Positions 1-7,687 of a stretch of DNA of 41,381 nt are shown one piece after another. The stretch is from Treponema sp. Its GTDB lineage: Bacteria; Spirochaetota; Spirochaetia; Treponematales; Breznakiellaceae. The notes beneath the pieces were generated by a model that was not told the DNA's origin, searched no databases, and worked only from the letters and a program-made list of their open reading frames with translations. The position numbers and the translations under genes are program-made. The DNA lies in contig JAITFK010000064.1 in assembly GCA_031281555.1 (NCBI GenBank), positions 1 through 41,381 of the forward strand, in the 5' to 3' direction. Every line of letters begins with the position of its first letter. Within the stretch, counting starts at the first letter, position 1.

Positions 1-1785
1 TTGTATAGAAGCGTAAATTATTTTATCAGCGGGCTTTACAACAAAGCTGCGCTTTTTATCCAGTTCGGCGCAAAACAAAATGTAATTTTTCTCGTCGGTA
101 TAAATGCCGAACGGCATAATCGCCGTATCCGCTTCGCGCGTACCGAAATATCCCGCGTGGACAAATTCGGCATACGACGAAAAGACCTGAGCTTCTGTAA
201 TATCAAATATTTCGTCCGCGCGCGAAACATCAATGTCAAAAAGACCTGCCGGCGTTAACAAGTCCTCGTAAAAATACACGGAATTAGCGTCGTTCAATAA
301 CTTGTTGGAAAATGTCGAAACAACCTGTGTCGAAACAACGAAATTCTGAATATTCAAATTCTCCAGACTCTTCTGGTTCTTAGGATCAATAATTTCAGCA
401 AAGATTTTAAACGGCCGTTCGTTGATACTTGTTACACGCGACAGTTCAATGATAGTCCAAAACACATTAGCGTCGTAACTTTTGGGCGCTACTGTATCGT
501 CACTTAACACCACAGCTACCGAATCGCAGTCGCCCTGCTTCACTACCGTATCAACAAAATTATGAATATCGTCGGTTTTGAATAATTTGATAACCGTGTC
601 GGGATGCGTCATTTTTAACGCATCAATCAAATACTTGAATTTGCGGTTCTTGCCGATAACAAATAACGTAAGCGGGCGCCTTATCAAACCTGTTTTAGAC
701 GCTTGCAGCCTTCGTTCGGTTTTATACGGATGCGCGCGTTTGCGCCGCGCGGCGGCTTCATCATCTGCAACGCAGTACATTTTCCCGCTGAACACCGCGG
801 TCGGGATACCCGCGCAATGGTTTTGCAGATATTCTTCGCGCGATACTGTGTCAATCGGATAAAATTCACAACCCCGGTACGACAAAAGTTCCAGCAGCAC
901 ATTGCACAAATCAGGGTTAGATACCGCCAACGCCATGAACTGCCCGATTTTTTTATCATGAGCGAAAAACTGTATTTGTTTATCGCTTAACCCTAAAATA
1001 TCTTTATGCAATGAACGCATAATGTCAGACGCTTCTTCGGTGCTTGTTTCAACCCCTATCGGTACGTTAGGCCGCAGTTTAAAATTGCCCAGTTTTAAAA
1101 CCAAATCCAAACAGCCCAGATAATCCGCTCCGCACAATTCGCTGCCGACGCTTGTATTGTTATTCATAATTAAAATCGCTCTTGCGTGTTCAACACCTAC
1201 GTCTTTTAACTCGCTTAAACTTGAGGGGTTTCCCTGCCGCACGATAAGGTTAATTTTGTATTTCGGTTTTTCGTCTAACGCGGCGACAGTGGCGGACAGT
1301 TCATCGAAAACCTGCTGCTTTTTCACGTCGGACAGCAGCAATACGGTTTTATGGCTGGGGTTATACATTAAGTCCGCCAAAATTGCGGGGACTTCCTTGT
1401 TATAGCATAAAACCAGCAAATGGTTTGATAAACGCAAACGCCCCTTTGCCCCGTCGCGGTTGGTAATGTAATTGCGTATAAAGGTGGTCATAATGGAAAT
1501 AATAGTGCCAGAAAATAACAAGGTTCCCGAAATTATGGCAATCAGGCGCACGGTAAAGACGGCGTTATCGGGATTATTTGCTCCGGACGTACCGGTGTGG
1601 TATGTAAATATGGTTTTAAGCGCATCAGCATATTTTATGTTCTTGTCAATCAAAGTCAAAACGCCAGCCAGCGTCAGCACCAACAGCATCGCACAGAACA
1701 AAATCATCAACACCGCTGTAAAAATCGGGTGGCTGCTTTTGACAATCGTCCATGTGTTGTTTATCTTCTGTACAATTTTTCTCAT
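1..1785 (-). CDS. CASTOR/POLLUX-like ion channel, TM-pore-TM plus RCK domains (partial, C-terminus off window)
   Basis: This frame is open for 595 codons and has no stop in the window, so the ORF track missed it. The start is the ATG at 1785, behind a GAGGAG Shine-Dalgarno. Residues about 19-45 are a hydrophobic helix (ILFCAMLLVLTLAGVLTLI). A pore-like segment with 'FTYHTGTSG' follows, then a second helix (about 82-106) ending in 'IISIMTTFIRNYI'. After that comes an RCK/TrkA-N-like Rossmann region: 'RLSNHLLVLCYN', then 'VRQGNPSSLSELKDVGVEHARAI', which matches the typical 'CRxGxPxxLxDLKxVxxxxARxI' block of this family. Plant members are nuclear cation channels needed for symbiosis; bacterial homologues are presumed K+ or cation channels in the inner membrane, of unknown physiology. 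The plant filter sequence (ADSGNHA) is not present. It lies 27 nt downstream of the repeat protein gene and may be co-transcribed. The family call is confident; ion selectivity is not known. Confidence 0.8.
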   Translation of the reverse strand, partial: MRKIVQKINNTWTIVKSSHPIFTAVLMILFCAMLLVLTLAGVLTLIDKNIKYADALKTIFTYHTGTSGANNPDNAVFTVRLIAIISGTLLFSGTIISIMTTFIRNYITNRDGAKGRLRLSNHLLVLCYNKEVPAILADLMYNPSHKTVLLLSDVKKQQVFDELSATVAALDEKPKYKINLIVRQGNPSSLSELKDVGVEHARAILIMNNNTSVGSELCGADYLGCLDLVLKLGNFKLRPNVPIGVETSTEEASDIMRSLHKDILGLSDKQIQFFAHDKKIGQFMALAVSNPDLCNVLLELLSYRGCEFYPIDTVSREEYLQNHCAGIPTAVFSGKMYCVADDEAAARRKRAHPYKTERRLQASKTGLIRRPLTLFVIGKNRKFKYLIDALKMTHPDTVIKLFKTDDIHNFVDTVVKQGDCDSVAVVLSDDTVAPKSYDANVFWTIIELSRVTSINERPFKIFAEIIDPKNQKSLENLNIQNFVVSTQVVSTFSNKLLNDANSVYFYEDLLTPAGLFDIDVSRADEIFDITEAQVFSSYAEFVHAGYFGTREADTAIMPFGIYTDEKNYILFCAELDKKRSFVVKPADKIIYASIQ

Positions 1786-1811
1786 ATACTCCTCAAATTA
1801 ATTTAAAATCC

Positions 1812-4424
1812 CTAACGCTTTGTCCAGTTGTTTTGTCCTTCCTTCCGCGTATAAGTTCCCGTGCCTCCGCCTGATGATTTAAACACCTTGGCTAAATCGC
1901 CGGGAAACGCGTTGTCGTCAAATCTTCTGTAAGTGTTTGCCAGGAAAGTAACACTTGTAAGTTTTTCGCAATTCAGGAATGCGTTGCCGCCTATGATATT
2001 TACGCTTGCGGGGATAGTAACGCTGGTCAGGCTTGTACAACCTCTGAATGCGTCAGTAGAGATACTTACCGCTCCGTCAAGGATAATAACGCTGGTAATT
2101 TGAGTACAATCTATAAAAATTTTGGGCTCCGTGGGATTGCCGTTGTAGGTGCCGGGAATGACCACCGCTCCGCTTATCGACTTACTTGCCGCTTCGACAA
2201 GCTGCATTTTACCGTTACCGCCATAGTTGGCAACGCTAACTGAGATAACATTTCCCCACTTCAGCTTGGTCAGTGTTGGCTGACCGGATGCAGTACTTAC
2301 GCTGCCTTGCTTTGTCCAGTTGTTTTGTCCTTCCTGCCGTGTATAGGTTCCCGCGCCTCCGCCTGCGGATTTGTACAGCGTAGCTAAATCACCGGGGAAC
2401 GCGTTGTTGCCAAATCTTAAACTGACAACGTCTCCCTTGAAAGTAACACTGGTAAGCTTATTGCAGTTAGAAAATGCGGGGCCGTCAATAATATTCATAC
2501 TTGCGGGTATGTTAATGCTGGTTAGGGCTGTACAGCCGTTGAATGCGCTTGTAGCGATAGCTGCCGCGCCGTCAAGTAAGATGACGCTGGTGATTTGGGT
2601 ACAATTTTGAAAGTTTTTTGCCTCCACCGGATTATCATTGAAGATACCGGGAATGACCAGCTCGCCGCTTATCGACTTATCTGCCGCCTGGAAACGCTCC
2701 CTTTTACGAGTACTGCTTTCATTAGCGGAAACTGAATAAGTATCTATCCACTTCAGTTTGTCCATAGTTGCCTTGGGGGAGTTCGCTGTGGCGTTCTCGA
2801 TAGTCCAGTGGGCGAAAAGGTAATGGTTGCCTGCGGTGGCTACTTTTGTCTTTTCTGTTACCAGAGTCCCGCCTGTAGACTTGGTCCACCAGCCGTCAAA
2901 CCTGTATCCGTTTCTGTAACCTTCAGGCAGCGCGCCATAGTTAGAGTCAAAGATTACCATCTTATAATTCGGAGGGCCGCTGACGCCGTTAAGGTCGAAA
3001 GTAACCAAACCGCTTTGGGCGCGCCAGTGCGCGTAAAGCGTGTGTTCTTTCGTTTTTTCCACGATTGTATCATTATCTATTAACGTTCCGCCGACAGCAT
3101 AGGTATACCAGCCCAAAAAATCGTAGCCGTTTCTTGTAACTTTCGGAAACAGTTTAACATCATAAGGCGAGTTTGTAGTCCTGGTTATGCTTGCGGGGTT
3201 GGGCGTGCCGCCGCCTCTGGAGTCAAATCTCACTTTTACGTCGGTGTTAACTATTGTATTAACGTAATATCTGCTGTCAGAGCCGCTTGCCCAGCCGTCT
3301 TTTACACGCGTTACCAGAAACCAGTCTCCGTAACCCGGAAAGTAGTTTGAAAGATCCATACTCTCATAGCCTGTAAGCTTGCCGTTAATTGTTTTCTTGG
3401 ATAATTTTGGCTCAATTTCAACATAGTTAAGAGAGGTAGATGTAGGGCGTGAACCGTACTGAGTTTTCCATTGACCGTTCCACGATACCTCATCAAAGGT
3501 AATCTTAATATTACCTTTTTTGTCTATCTCGTATTTCCCGCCGCCTAACGATAGATGTTCTATTATCTCTATATTATTTCCCTCAACAGTAGAACCAGCC
3601 AGTCTGGGCCTTACAGAGACGGTGCCGTTTTTATTGAATTGCAGAGCAACGCCTGTTCCATTTTTCCCGCCTCCATCTATGTAATATCCGTCCGGTTTCG
3701 GAAATTCACAGTAATAAGCCTGTACGTCTTTGGCGAATGCTTTCATATCATCGTATGCGAAAAGCGCATCCTTAATAGCTCCGACGGGTCCGGTCACTAC
3801 TCCGACCACTTTATCCAATGCATATTCTAAGGCTACAACGCCCCCCTGACTGTACATCTTTTCCGCAATCTTCGTGAAAAGTCTTTTTTGTTCAGCAGCG
3901 TTAAAATACCCTTTAAACGCAATATTTCCCGCATCCGCAAGCTGTGCGGCAGTAAGGGACGGCTTAACCTCTTTGCCTGCCGCTTTGAGCATATCTTCTC
4001 CAGCAAGGAGCAAGAACATATCCGCCTTAAACTCATTCGGATTTTTCGGCTGCTTCCCATACGTATACGCAACTGCGTAAGCTAACTGCGCTTGTATCGT
4101 CCATGTCGATGCCGCTGCGCCCGCATCTAAAGGAAATAAAATATCGGGAGCCAATCCTGCAAGACCGCTTATAGCGGCGTCTTTTGCGGCTTTTGACTCA
4201 GCAATTCTTCTATAAACAGAATCTTTTTTAATACCCTCTCTGGGAAATGTGGAAGTTTTCTCTCGCAAGTCCTTAACCCAGTTTTCCAGCGCCGTTTCAT
4301 TTACCGAAAACGCAATCACCTCTATTGTTTTTTCAATCGCCGCAATCGATTCCGGCGCTTGCGCAAAAACCACGCCTGTCCCGATTGTGAGTAACAGTAA
4401 ACTTAAAAATACTTTCTTTTTCAT
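1812..4424 (-). CDS. Large exported protein with two InlB-type and two BspA-like LRR modules
   Basis: The 870-residue protein starts with a signal peptide (MKKKVFLSLLLLTIG..VFAQ, cleavage about residue 22). Residues about 25-250 are a helical domain I do not recognise. A beta-rich stretch follows. Two Listeria-Bacteroides (Flg_new/InlB B-repeat) domains lie at about 396-465 ('VRFDSRGGG..GYDFLGWYT..LYAHW') and 474-545 ('VTFDLNG..GYRFDGWWT..LFAHW'). Residues about 555-705 and 720-870 are two copies of one module of about 150 residues. Each carries BspA/LRR_5 repeats ('CTALTSINIPASMNIIDGPAF', 'CTSLTSVTIPASVNIIGGNAF') and ends 'GQNNWTK'. Such domains usually mediate adhesion or surface display. 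No cell-wall anchor or autotransporter domain is seen, so it is probably periplasmic or released. There is no Shine-Dalgarno before the ATG; the upstream region lies inside direct repeat A. Confidence 0.9.
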   Translation of the reverse strand: MKKKVFLSLLLLTIGTGVVFAQAPESIAAIEKTIEVIAFSVNETALENWVKDLREKTSTFPREGIKKDSVYRRIAESKAAKDAAISGLAGLAPDILFPLDAGAAASTWTIQAQLAYAVAYTYGKQPKNPNEFKADMFLLLAGEDMLKAAGKEVKPSLTAAQLADAGNIAFKGYFNAAEQKRLFTKIAEKMYSQGGVVALEYALDKVVGVVTGPVGAIKDALFAYDDMKAFAKDVQAYYCEFPKPDGYYIDGGGKNGTGVALQFNKNGTVSVRPRLAGSTVEGNNIEIIEHLSLGGGKYEIDKKGNIKITFDEVSWNGQWKTQYGSRPTSTSLNYVEIEPKLSKKTINGKLTGYESMDLSNYFPGYGDWFLVTRVKDGWASGSDSRYYVNTIVNTDVKVRFDSRGGGTPNPASITRTTNSPYDVKLFPKVTRNGYDFLGWYTYAVGGTLIDNDTIVEKTKEHTLYAHWRAQSGLVTFDLNGVSGPPNYKMVIFDSNYGALPEGYRNGYRFDGWWTKSTGGTLVTEKTKVATAGNHYLFAHWTIENATANSPKATMDKLKWIDTYSVSANESSTRKRERFQAADKSISGELVIPGIFNDNPVEAKNFQNCTQITSVILLDGAAAIATSAFNGCTALTSINIPASMNIIDGPAFSNCNKLTSVTFKGDVVSLRFGNNAFPGDLATLYKSAGGGAGTYTRQEGQNNWTKQGSVSTASGQPTLTKLKWGNVISVSVANYGGNGKMQLVEAASKSISGAVVIPGTYNGNPTEPKIFIDCTQITSVIILDGAVSISTDAFRGCTSLTSVTIPASVNIIGGNAFLNCEKLTSVTFLANTYRRFDDNAFPGDLAKVFKSSGGGTGTYTRKEGQNNWTKR

Positions 4425-4430
4425 GGTGTA

Positions 4431-4511
4431 AAATACTACATTGAATCAAAAGAAAAGCGGTGTGTTTTTAGCCACTTTTTATTGAATTTTTAGACAACGG
4501 CTCCGGTTTTA
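4431..4511. repeat. Direct repeat copy A (pairs with 7008..7088)
   Basis: An ungapped alignment by eye with 7008-7088 gives 14 mismatches in 81 bp, about 82% identity, including an identical run of 25 bp. Both copies face the same way and both encode 'EPLSKNSIK' followed shortly by TAA on the minus strand. Copy A sits between the M48 gene and the start of the repeat-rich exported protein, reaching to 6 bp before that protein's ATG. Confidence 0.85.
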
Positions 4512-4530
4512 AAAACCCTTCTCTTTGCAA
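4468..4530 (-). pseudogene. Remnant of a LuxR-type response regulator C-terminus
   Basis: On the minus strand this stretch reads 'LQREGFLKPEPLSKNSIKSG' then TAA. The response regulator at 7045..7683 ends 'VSEGYIIPEPLSKNSIKNI' then TAA. The matching tail, stop position and downstream DNA show that the two are related copies of one gene end. Nothing upstream (inside the M48 gene) continues the response regulator, so only the last ~20 codons survive here. It could instead be a repeat element that happens to be translated at 7045. Confidence 0.6.
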
Positions 4531-4543
4531 GGTAACATTCCTG

Positions 4544-5380
4544 TTAATTCCTGACGCCGAACTGGGCGGCCTTTTGTTTTGCCTCGCTGTTCCATTCCTG
4601 TAACTGACGTATTCTGGTAGAAGGAGATGGGTGGGTACTGAGGAATTGAGGTCCGCTGCTGCCCATAGCCGCCATCCGCTGCCAGAAGGGAACCGCTTCA
4701 TCCGGATTATACCCGGCAATAGCCATAAGGAGAAGGCCGTAATGATCCGCCTCGCTTTCGTTACTGCGGCTGAACGGCAGAGTGCCGCCGATAATGGAGC
4801 CAAAATAAGCAGTGAGAAGCAATGCGGTTTGGACTTCCTCGGAAAGGCCTGCCGCCGCCGCTCCAATCGTAATCCCGATTATGCCGAGTTCCTGAAGTAT
4901 ACCGGCGCTTAAATTCTGCTGACCGTGGTTGAGTAATGCATGAGAAATTTCATGACCCAGCACAACTGCAAGTCCGTCTTCCGTCTTGGTTACGGGCAGA
5001 ATCCCGGTGTAAACTACGATCTTGCCTCCGGGCATACACCAGGCGTTTACCTGGTCGTCTTTAACCAATTTGTATTCCCACCTGTAATCTCTAAGGTAAT
5101 TGCCGTTACCTTCCGATTCGAGCCATTTCTGGGCTGCTGCAGCAAGCTTTTTTCCGACTCTTTCCACCATTAAAGCTTCTTCGGTGCTAGTAATAACGGT
5201 GCTTTCATTCAGGAACTCGGTGTACGCTTCAAAGGCCATGGGGAAAAGCTGGTTGTTGTTTATAAAGGCCATTGTCTTTTTCCCCGTCAGGGGATTGGTG
5301 GCGCAGCCGAAAATCAGAAGAATTATCGCCGAAATAGCTACGGCGGTTCTTCCCTTGATTCGCAGTTTATTCATCTTCAT
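4544..5380 (-). CDS. M48-family zinc metalloprotease lipoprotein
   Basis: A 278-residue M48 peptidase with a lipoprotein signal peptide (hydrophobic AVAISAIILLIFG followed by Cys at the lipobox 'IFGC'). The zinc site is H143-E144-x-x-H147 in 'GHEISH', with the third-ligand region 'SNESEADHYG' about 65 residues on. 'AWCMPGGKIVVYTGIL' and the C-terminal 'STHPSPSTRIRQL' are standard M48 features. These place it with the LoiP/YcaL/BepA-like single-domain envelope proteases that degrade misfolded or mislocalised outer-envelope proteins. It is probably anchored on the periplasmic face of a membrane. An AAGGA Shine-Dalgarno supports the first ATG. It is followed 22 bp upstream by a DUF1566-like gene in the same direction. 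All catalytic residues are present, so I expect an active enzyme; the substrate is unknown. Confidence 0.92.
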   Translation of the reverse strand: MKMNKLRIKGRTAVAISAIILLIFGCATNPLTGKKTMAFINNNQLFPMAFEAYTEFLNESTVITSTEEALMVERVGKKLAAAAQKWLESEGNGNYLRDYRWEYKLVKDDQVNAWCMPGGKIVVYTGILPVTKTEDGLAVVLGHEISHALLNHGQQNLSAGILQELGIIGITIGAAAAGLSEEVQTALLLTAYFGSIIGGTLPFSRSNESEADHYGLLLMAIAGYNPDEAVPFWQRMAAMGSSGPQFLSTHPSPSTRIRQLQEWNSEAKQKAAQFGVRN

Positions 5381-5401
5381 GATCTATCCTTCCTAAATAA
5401 T

Positions 5402-5938
5402 TTAAAAAGCCCTAATGGCTCGTACATTGTTGGCGTAGTCCTTGTAGCCGACGTATTGATTGCCGTCGCTGAACAGTTTGGTCAGAGCGAGTGTGTAATT
5501 GCCTGCGTCCTGTGATGAAGACCAGTAAAATCCGTCTTCGAAACCGCCAAGTCCCTTCTGCTTAAGGTTTTTGTACATCAAATCAAGTTCGTCAATACTC
5601 GGTAAAAACCAGTCATTGCGCCAATTGATATTCAAATTGACGCATAGCCGCGCCGCACTTTCCTCTGCGCCCAAAGCCGCGATAATAAGCCGGGTGTTCT
5701 GTCTTCCGGTCCCGATCGCTGTTTCTGTTCCGGCAATATTCTTATTAGGCCCCCAAACAATTGCAACTTCCGTTCCGGCGGGCGCCGCCTCCAGATACCG
5801 CCAGCCGTCTGAAGTAAAGCCCTTGTCATAAAACACTATGCCGCCGGCAGGGCCGGTGTCTCCTATCTTGAATTGCTGCTGGGCGAAAAGCCCCATGCAG
5901 ACCAACAATGCAAAAAGGACAAAAAATATCCTTTTCAT
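5402..5938 (-). CDS. Exported DUF1566-like protein
   Basis: A 178-residue protein with a clear signal peptide (MKRIFFVLFALLVCMGLFAQ). The mature part opens 'IGDTGPAGGIVFYDKG' and contains 'WFLPSIDELDLMYKNL', 'GFYWSSSQ' and a C-terminal 'NNVRAIRAF'. These are the usual landmarks of the DUF1566 / C-type-lectin-like fold related to formylglycine-generating enzyme. No catalytic cysteine pair is visible, so a binding role is more likely than an enzymatic one. The start has the Shine-Dalgarno GGAGAGG. It lies just upstream of the M48 protease in transcription order, inside the direct-repeat-bounded block. This fold is used by diversity-generating retroelements, but no reverse transcriptase or template repeat lies nearby. 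Confidence 0.75.
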   Translation of the reverse strand: MKRIFFVLFALLVCMGLFAQQQFKIGDTGPAGGIVFYDKGFTSDGWRYLEAAPAGTEVAIVWGPNKNIAGTETAIGTGRQNTRLIIAALGAEESAARLCVNLNINWRNDWFLPSIDELDLMYKNLKQKGLGGFEDGFYWSSSQDAGNYTLALTKLFSDGNQYVGYKDYANNVRAIRAF

Positions 5939-5992
5939 ATATCGAACCTCTCCGATTGAACCATCCGACTGATCAAAACTCCTTTGCGCTGC

Positions 5993-6475
5993 TTATTCGC
6001 CGTCCTTCCATGCTTTTTTTGCGTTTCCGTCTGAAAACTTAACCGCCTTAAAATCTTTACGAGCTAAAACATCAAAACCTTTGCCTGTTTCACTTGAATC
6101 AGATATACTAACCTCAATATCACAGGTTTTATTACCGGAAAATCCTTTACTCATTGCTCCAAGCCAGGTCCACATGGGTATACTTACTTTTTCGTTTGAA
6201 ATACCGGAAAGCGTGAATTTATTTTTTGAAGTATCAAAAGCCTGACAACCAAAAATAAGGTCAACGCCGCCAGCACTCATTATATCAATCATAGCATACT
6301 TTCCGTTATATTCCGATGGAATTCCCGTTAAAGTAAATGTCCCTCCGTCGCTGGTTTTTGTATTGCTGCGGCTTTTGCCTTTACTGCACCCGGCAGTCAT
6401 TATCCCCAAAATAAGCGCAATTGCCAATATTCCTGGTAAGTATTTTATTTTTGCCGTTGTTTTCTCCTTACCCAT
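5993..6475 (-). CDS. Putative lipoprotein with 'TGIPS' motif
   Basis: A 160-residue protein with a signal peptide and lipobox ('LGIMTAGC'). A low-complexity linker (SKGKSRSNTKTSDG) follows, then a beta-rich domain beginning 'GTFTLTGIPSEYNGKYAMI'. The same 'TGIPS' opening occurs in the lipoprotein at 32297..32758 ('SITITGIPSAFPDA'), so the two probably belong to one family of short spirochete lipoproteins. The function is unknown; it is likely a membrane-anchored envelope protein. The Shine-Dalgarno is weak (GAAG). It lies 54 bp upstream of the DUF1566-like gene and downstream of a terminator-like hairpin. Confidence 0.7.
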   Translation of the reverse strand: MGKEKTTAKIKYLPGILAIALILGIMTAGCSKGKSRSNTKTSDGGTFTLTGIPSEYNGKYAMIDIMSAGGVDLIFGCQAFDTSKNKFTLSGISNEKVSIPMWTWLGAMSKGFSGNKTCDIEVSISDSSETGKGFDVLARKDFKAVKFSDGNAKKAWKDGE

Positions 6476-6498
6476 TCTTCGCTCTTTAATAAATAAAT

Positions 6499-6531
6499 GC
6501 GGCTGACGCCATACATGACTGTGTCAGCCGC
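6499..6531 (-). terminator. Hairpin terminator between 6541 and 6475 genes
   Basis: A perfect 9-bp inverted repeat (GCGGCTGAC / GTCAGCCGC) with a 15-nt loop. Read on the minus strand it is followed by the T-rich ATTTATTTATT. It sits just downstream of the 6541..6948 gene and would end its transcript before the lipoprotein gene. Confidence 0.65.
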
Positions 6532-6540
6532 TTGTCCCTC

Positions 6541-6948
6541 CTACTCTGTTCTTCTGATCCAGTAATATATTCTGATTTGCGGTGACTCATTATCCCACCA
6601 CCCGTTGATTCCCCATTTTTCATGAGCTGTCGGAATAACAGTATTATTAGTCGCATTCACCCAATTAGTAACTTGAGGAGCTATGTCCAACAACTTTTGC
6701 TTTGCATGTTCAAGCGATAGATTACTATCTTTACTGTGCAAAATGCTTCCGCTTGCCGTTCTTGCTATGACAAGACCATCTTCCCTCGAAAATGCCGCCG
6801 GCTCTTTATTTCTACTTTGCAGATTGTCATAAGTAGCCTTGGAAATATTCCAAATCTCCAGATAATACTTCCCCTGGTTCTGCTCGAAAGCCGCGCGTGC
6901 CATTACGGTTGCGAGATATATAATTCCTATTGAGATTCTTTTTCTCAT
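6541..6948 (-). CDS. Small exported hypothetical protein
   Basis: A 135-residue protein starting with a basic, hydrophobic leader (MRKRISIGIIYLATVMARA), consistent with a signal peptide. The Shine-Dalgarno AGAGG lies well placed before the ATG. The mature part contains 'KYYLEIWNISKATYDNLQ' and ends 'PQIRIYYWIRRTE'. I recognise no domain or catalytic motif. It is the first gene of the block between the direct repeats and has its own downstream terminator, so it is probably a single-gene transcript. It is likely a periplasmic or surface protein of unknown function. Confidence 0.6.
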   Translation of the reverse strand: MRKRISIGIIYLATVMARAAFEQNQGKYYLEIWNISKATYDNLQSRNKEPAAFSREDGLVIARTASGSILHSKDSNLSLEHAKQKLLDIAPQVTNWVNATNNTVIPTAHEKWGINGWWDNESPQIRIYYWIRRTE

Positions 6949-7007
6949 AAAATCCTCTTTAATTTTTTATAAATCTTTACGAGCTGCCAAGCGGCCTGAT
7001 TTGAGAA

Positions 7008-7088
7008 AAATACTATACTGTTTCAAAAAGAAAATGGTGAGTTTTTAGATATTTTTTATTGAATTTTTAGACAACGGTTCCGGTATTA
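7008..7088. repeat. Direct repeat copy B, overlapping the response regulator 3' end
   Basis: Partner of 4431-4511, about 82% identical over 81 bp in the same orientation. The last ~14 codons of the response regulator and about 37 bp past its stop lie inside the repeat. The two copies bracket four genes for exported proteins. Confidence 0.85.
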
Positions 7089-7683
7089 TATACCCCTCGC
7101 TTACCGCATAGATGGCGAATTTTGAAATGCTGTCAAAGCCTGTTTTGTCCAATATTGAGGTTATGTGTTTTCTGATCATCGATTCCGACACGCCAAGTTT
7201 TGCCGCCATTTCGTCCCGCTCCATGCCATGGCATACAAACCGGATTACGCTTATTTCATTTTCCGTAAACCTGGCGGTAAAGGGCATACGATCCGAATGG
7301 CCGGAATAGATGCTGTAGCCTTTCATGGTTTTGCGTATAACATGAAACAAATGATCGTTACCCATGTCTTTGTCAATAAAACTGTGCGCTCCGGCTTTCC
7401 GCGCTTCTTCGGTAAAAGTTATTTCCGGCATGGCTGTCATTATTACTATTTTAATTTCGGGGAATTCTTTGCGTATTTGCGCCGTATAGGTTATACCGGA
7501 AGAATTGTTTTTGGTTACCACGTCCATCAGTACGAGGTCGGGCTGCAGCTTCCGGCACAATTCAGGCGAGTCTGCGGCATCGTCTGTTGAACCCGCAACT
7601 TCCATGTCATCCTGCCCGCCGATAACCTGTTCCAGCGAATCACGCAGCATGGTTTGATCTTCCACAATAAGTATTCTTATCAT
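7045..7683 (-). CDS. NarL/LuxR-type response regulator
   Basis: A 212-residue DNA-binding response regulator. The receiver domain (about 1-120) has the acidic pair in 'IVEDQ', the phosphoacceptor D54 in 'LVLMDVV', the Thr in 'IMTAMP' and the Lys in 'FIDKD'. A LuxR-type helix-turn-helix fills about 145-200 ('FTENEISVIRFVCHGMERDE', 'LGVSESMIRKHI'). The track starts it at a GTG at 7698. I prefer the ATG at 7683, which has GGAGG 8 nt upstream and starts 'MIRILIVED'. It begins 4 nt after the stop of the hybrid kinase gene, so the two are translationally linked and are very likely partners. Target genes are unknown; the adjacent exported-protein genes are candidates. Its 3' end lies in direct repeat B. 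Confidence 0.93.
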   Translation of the reverse strand: MIRILIVEDQTMLRDSLEQVIGGQDDMEVAGSTDDAADSPELCRKLQPDLVLMDVVTKNNSSGITYTAQIRKEFPEIKIVIMTAMPEITFTEEARKAGAHSFIDKDMGNDHLFHVIRKTMKGYSIYSGHSDRMPFTARFTENEISVIRFVCHGMERDEMAAKLGVSESMIRKHITSILDKTGFDSISKFAIYAVSEGYIIPEPLSKNSIKNI

Positions 7684-7687
7684 TTTC

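Noticed and set aside
1-258. Plus-strand 85-residue ORF at the left edge, and other plus-strand ORFs up to 1806
   Set aside because: They are antisense shadows of the minus-strand channel gene, which is open over the whole stretch and has clear domains.
4468-4866. 132-residue minus-strand ORF over the M48 gene end
   Set aside because: It overlaps the M48 coding region in another frame; only its last ~20 codons, beyond the M48 stop, are meaningful (response-regulator remnant).
5402-5938. Possible diversity-generating retroelement target (DUF1566 and FGE-like folds here and at 26807-28402)
   Set aside because: No reverse transcriptase, template repeat or accessory gene is visible in the window, and no near-identical variable/template pair was noticed by eye.
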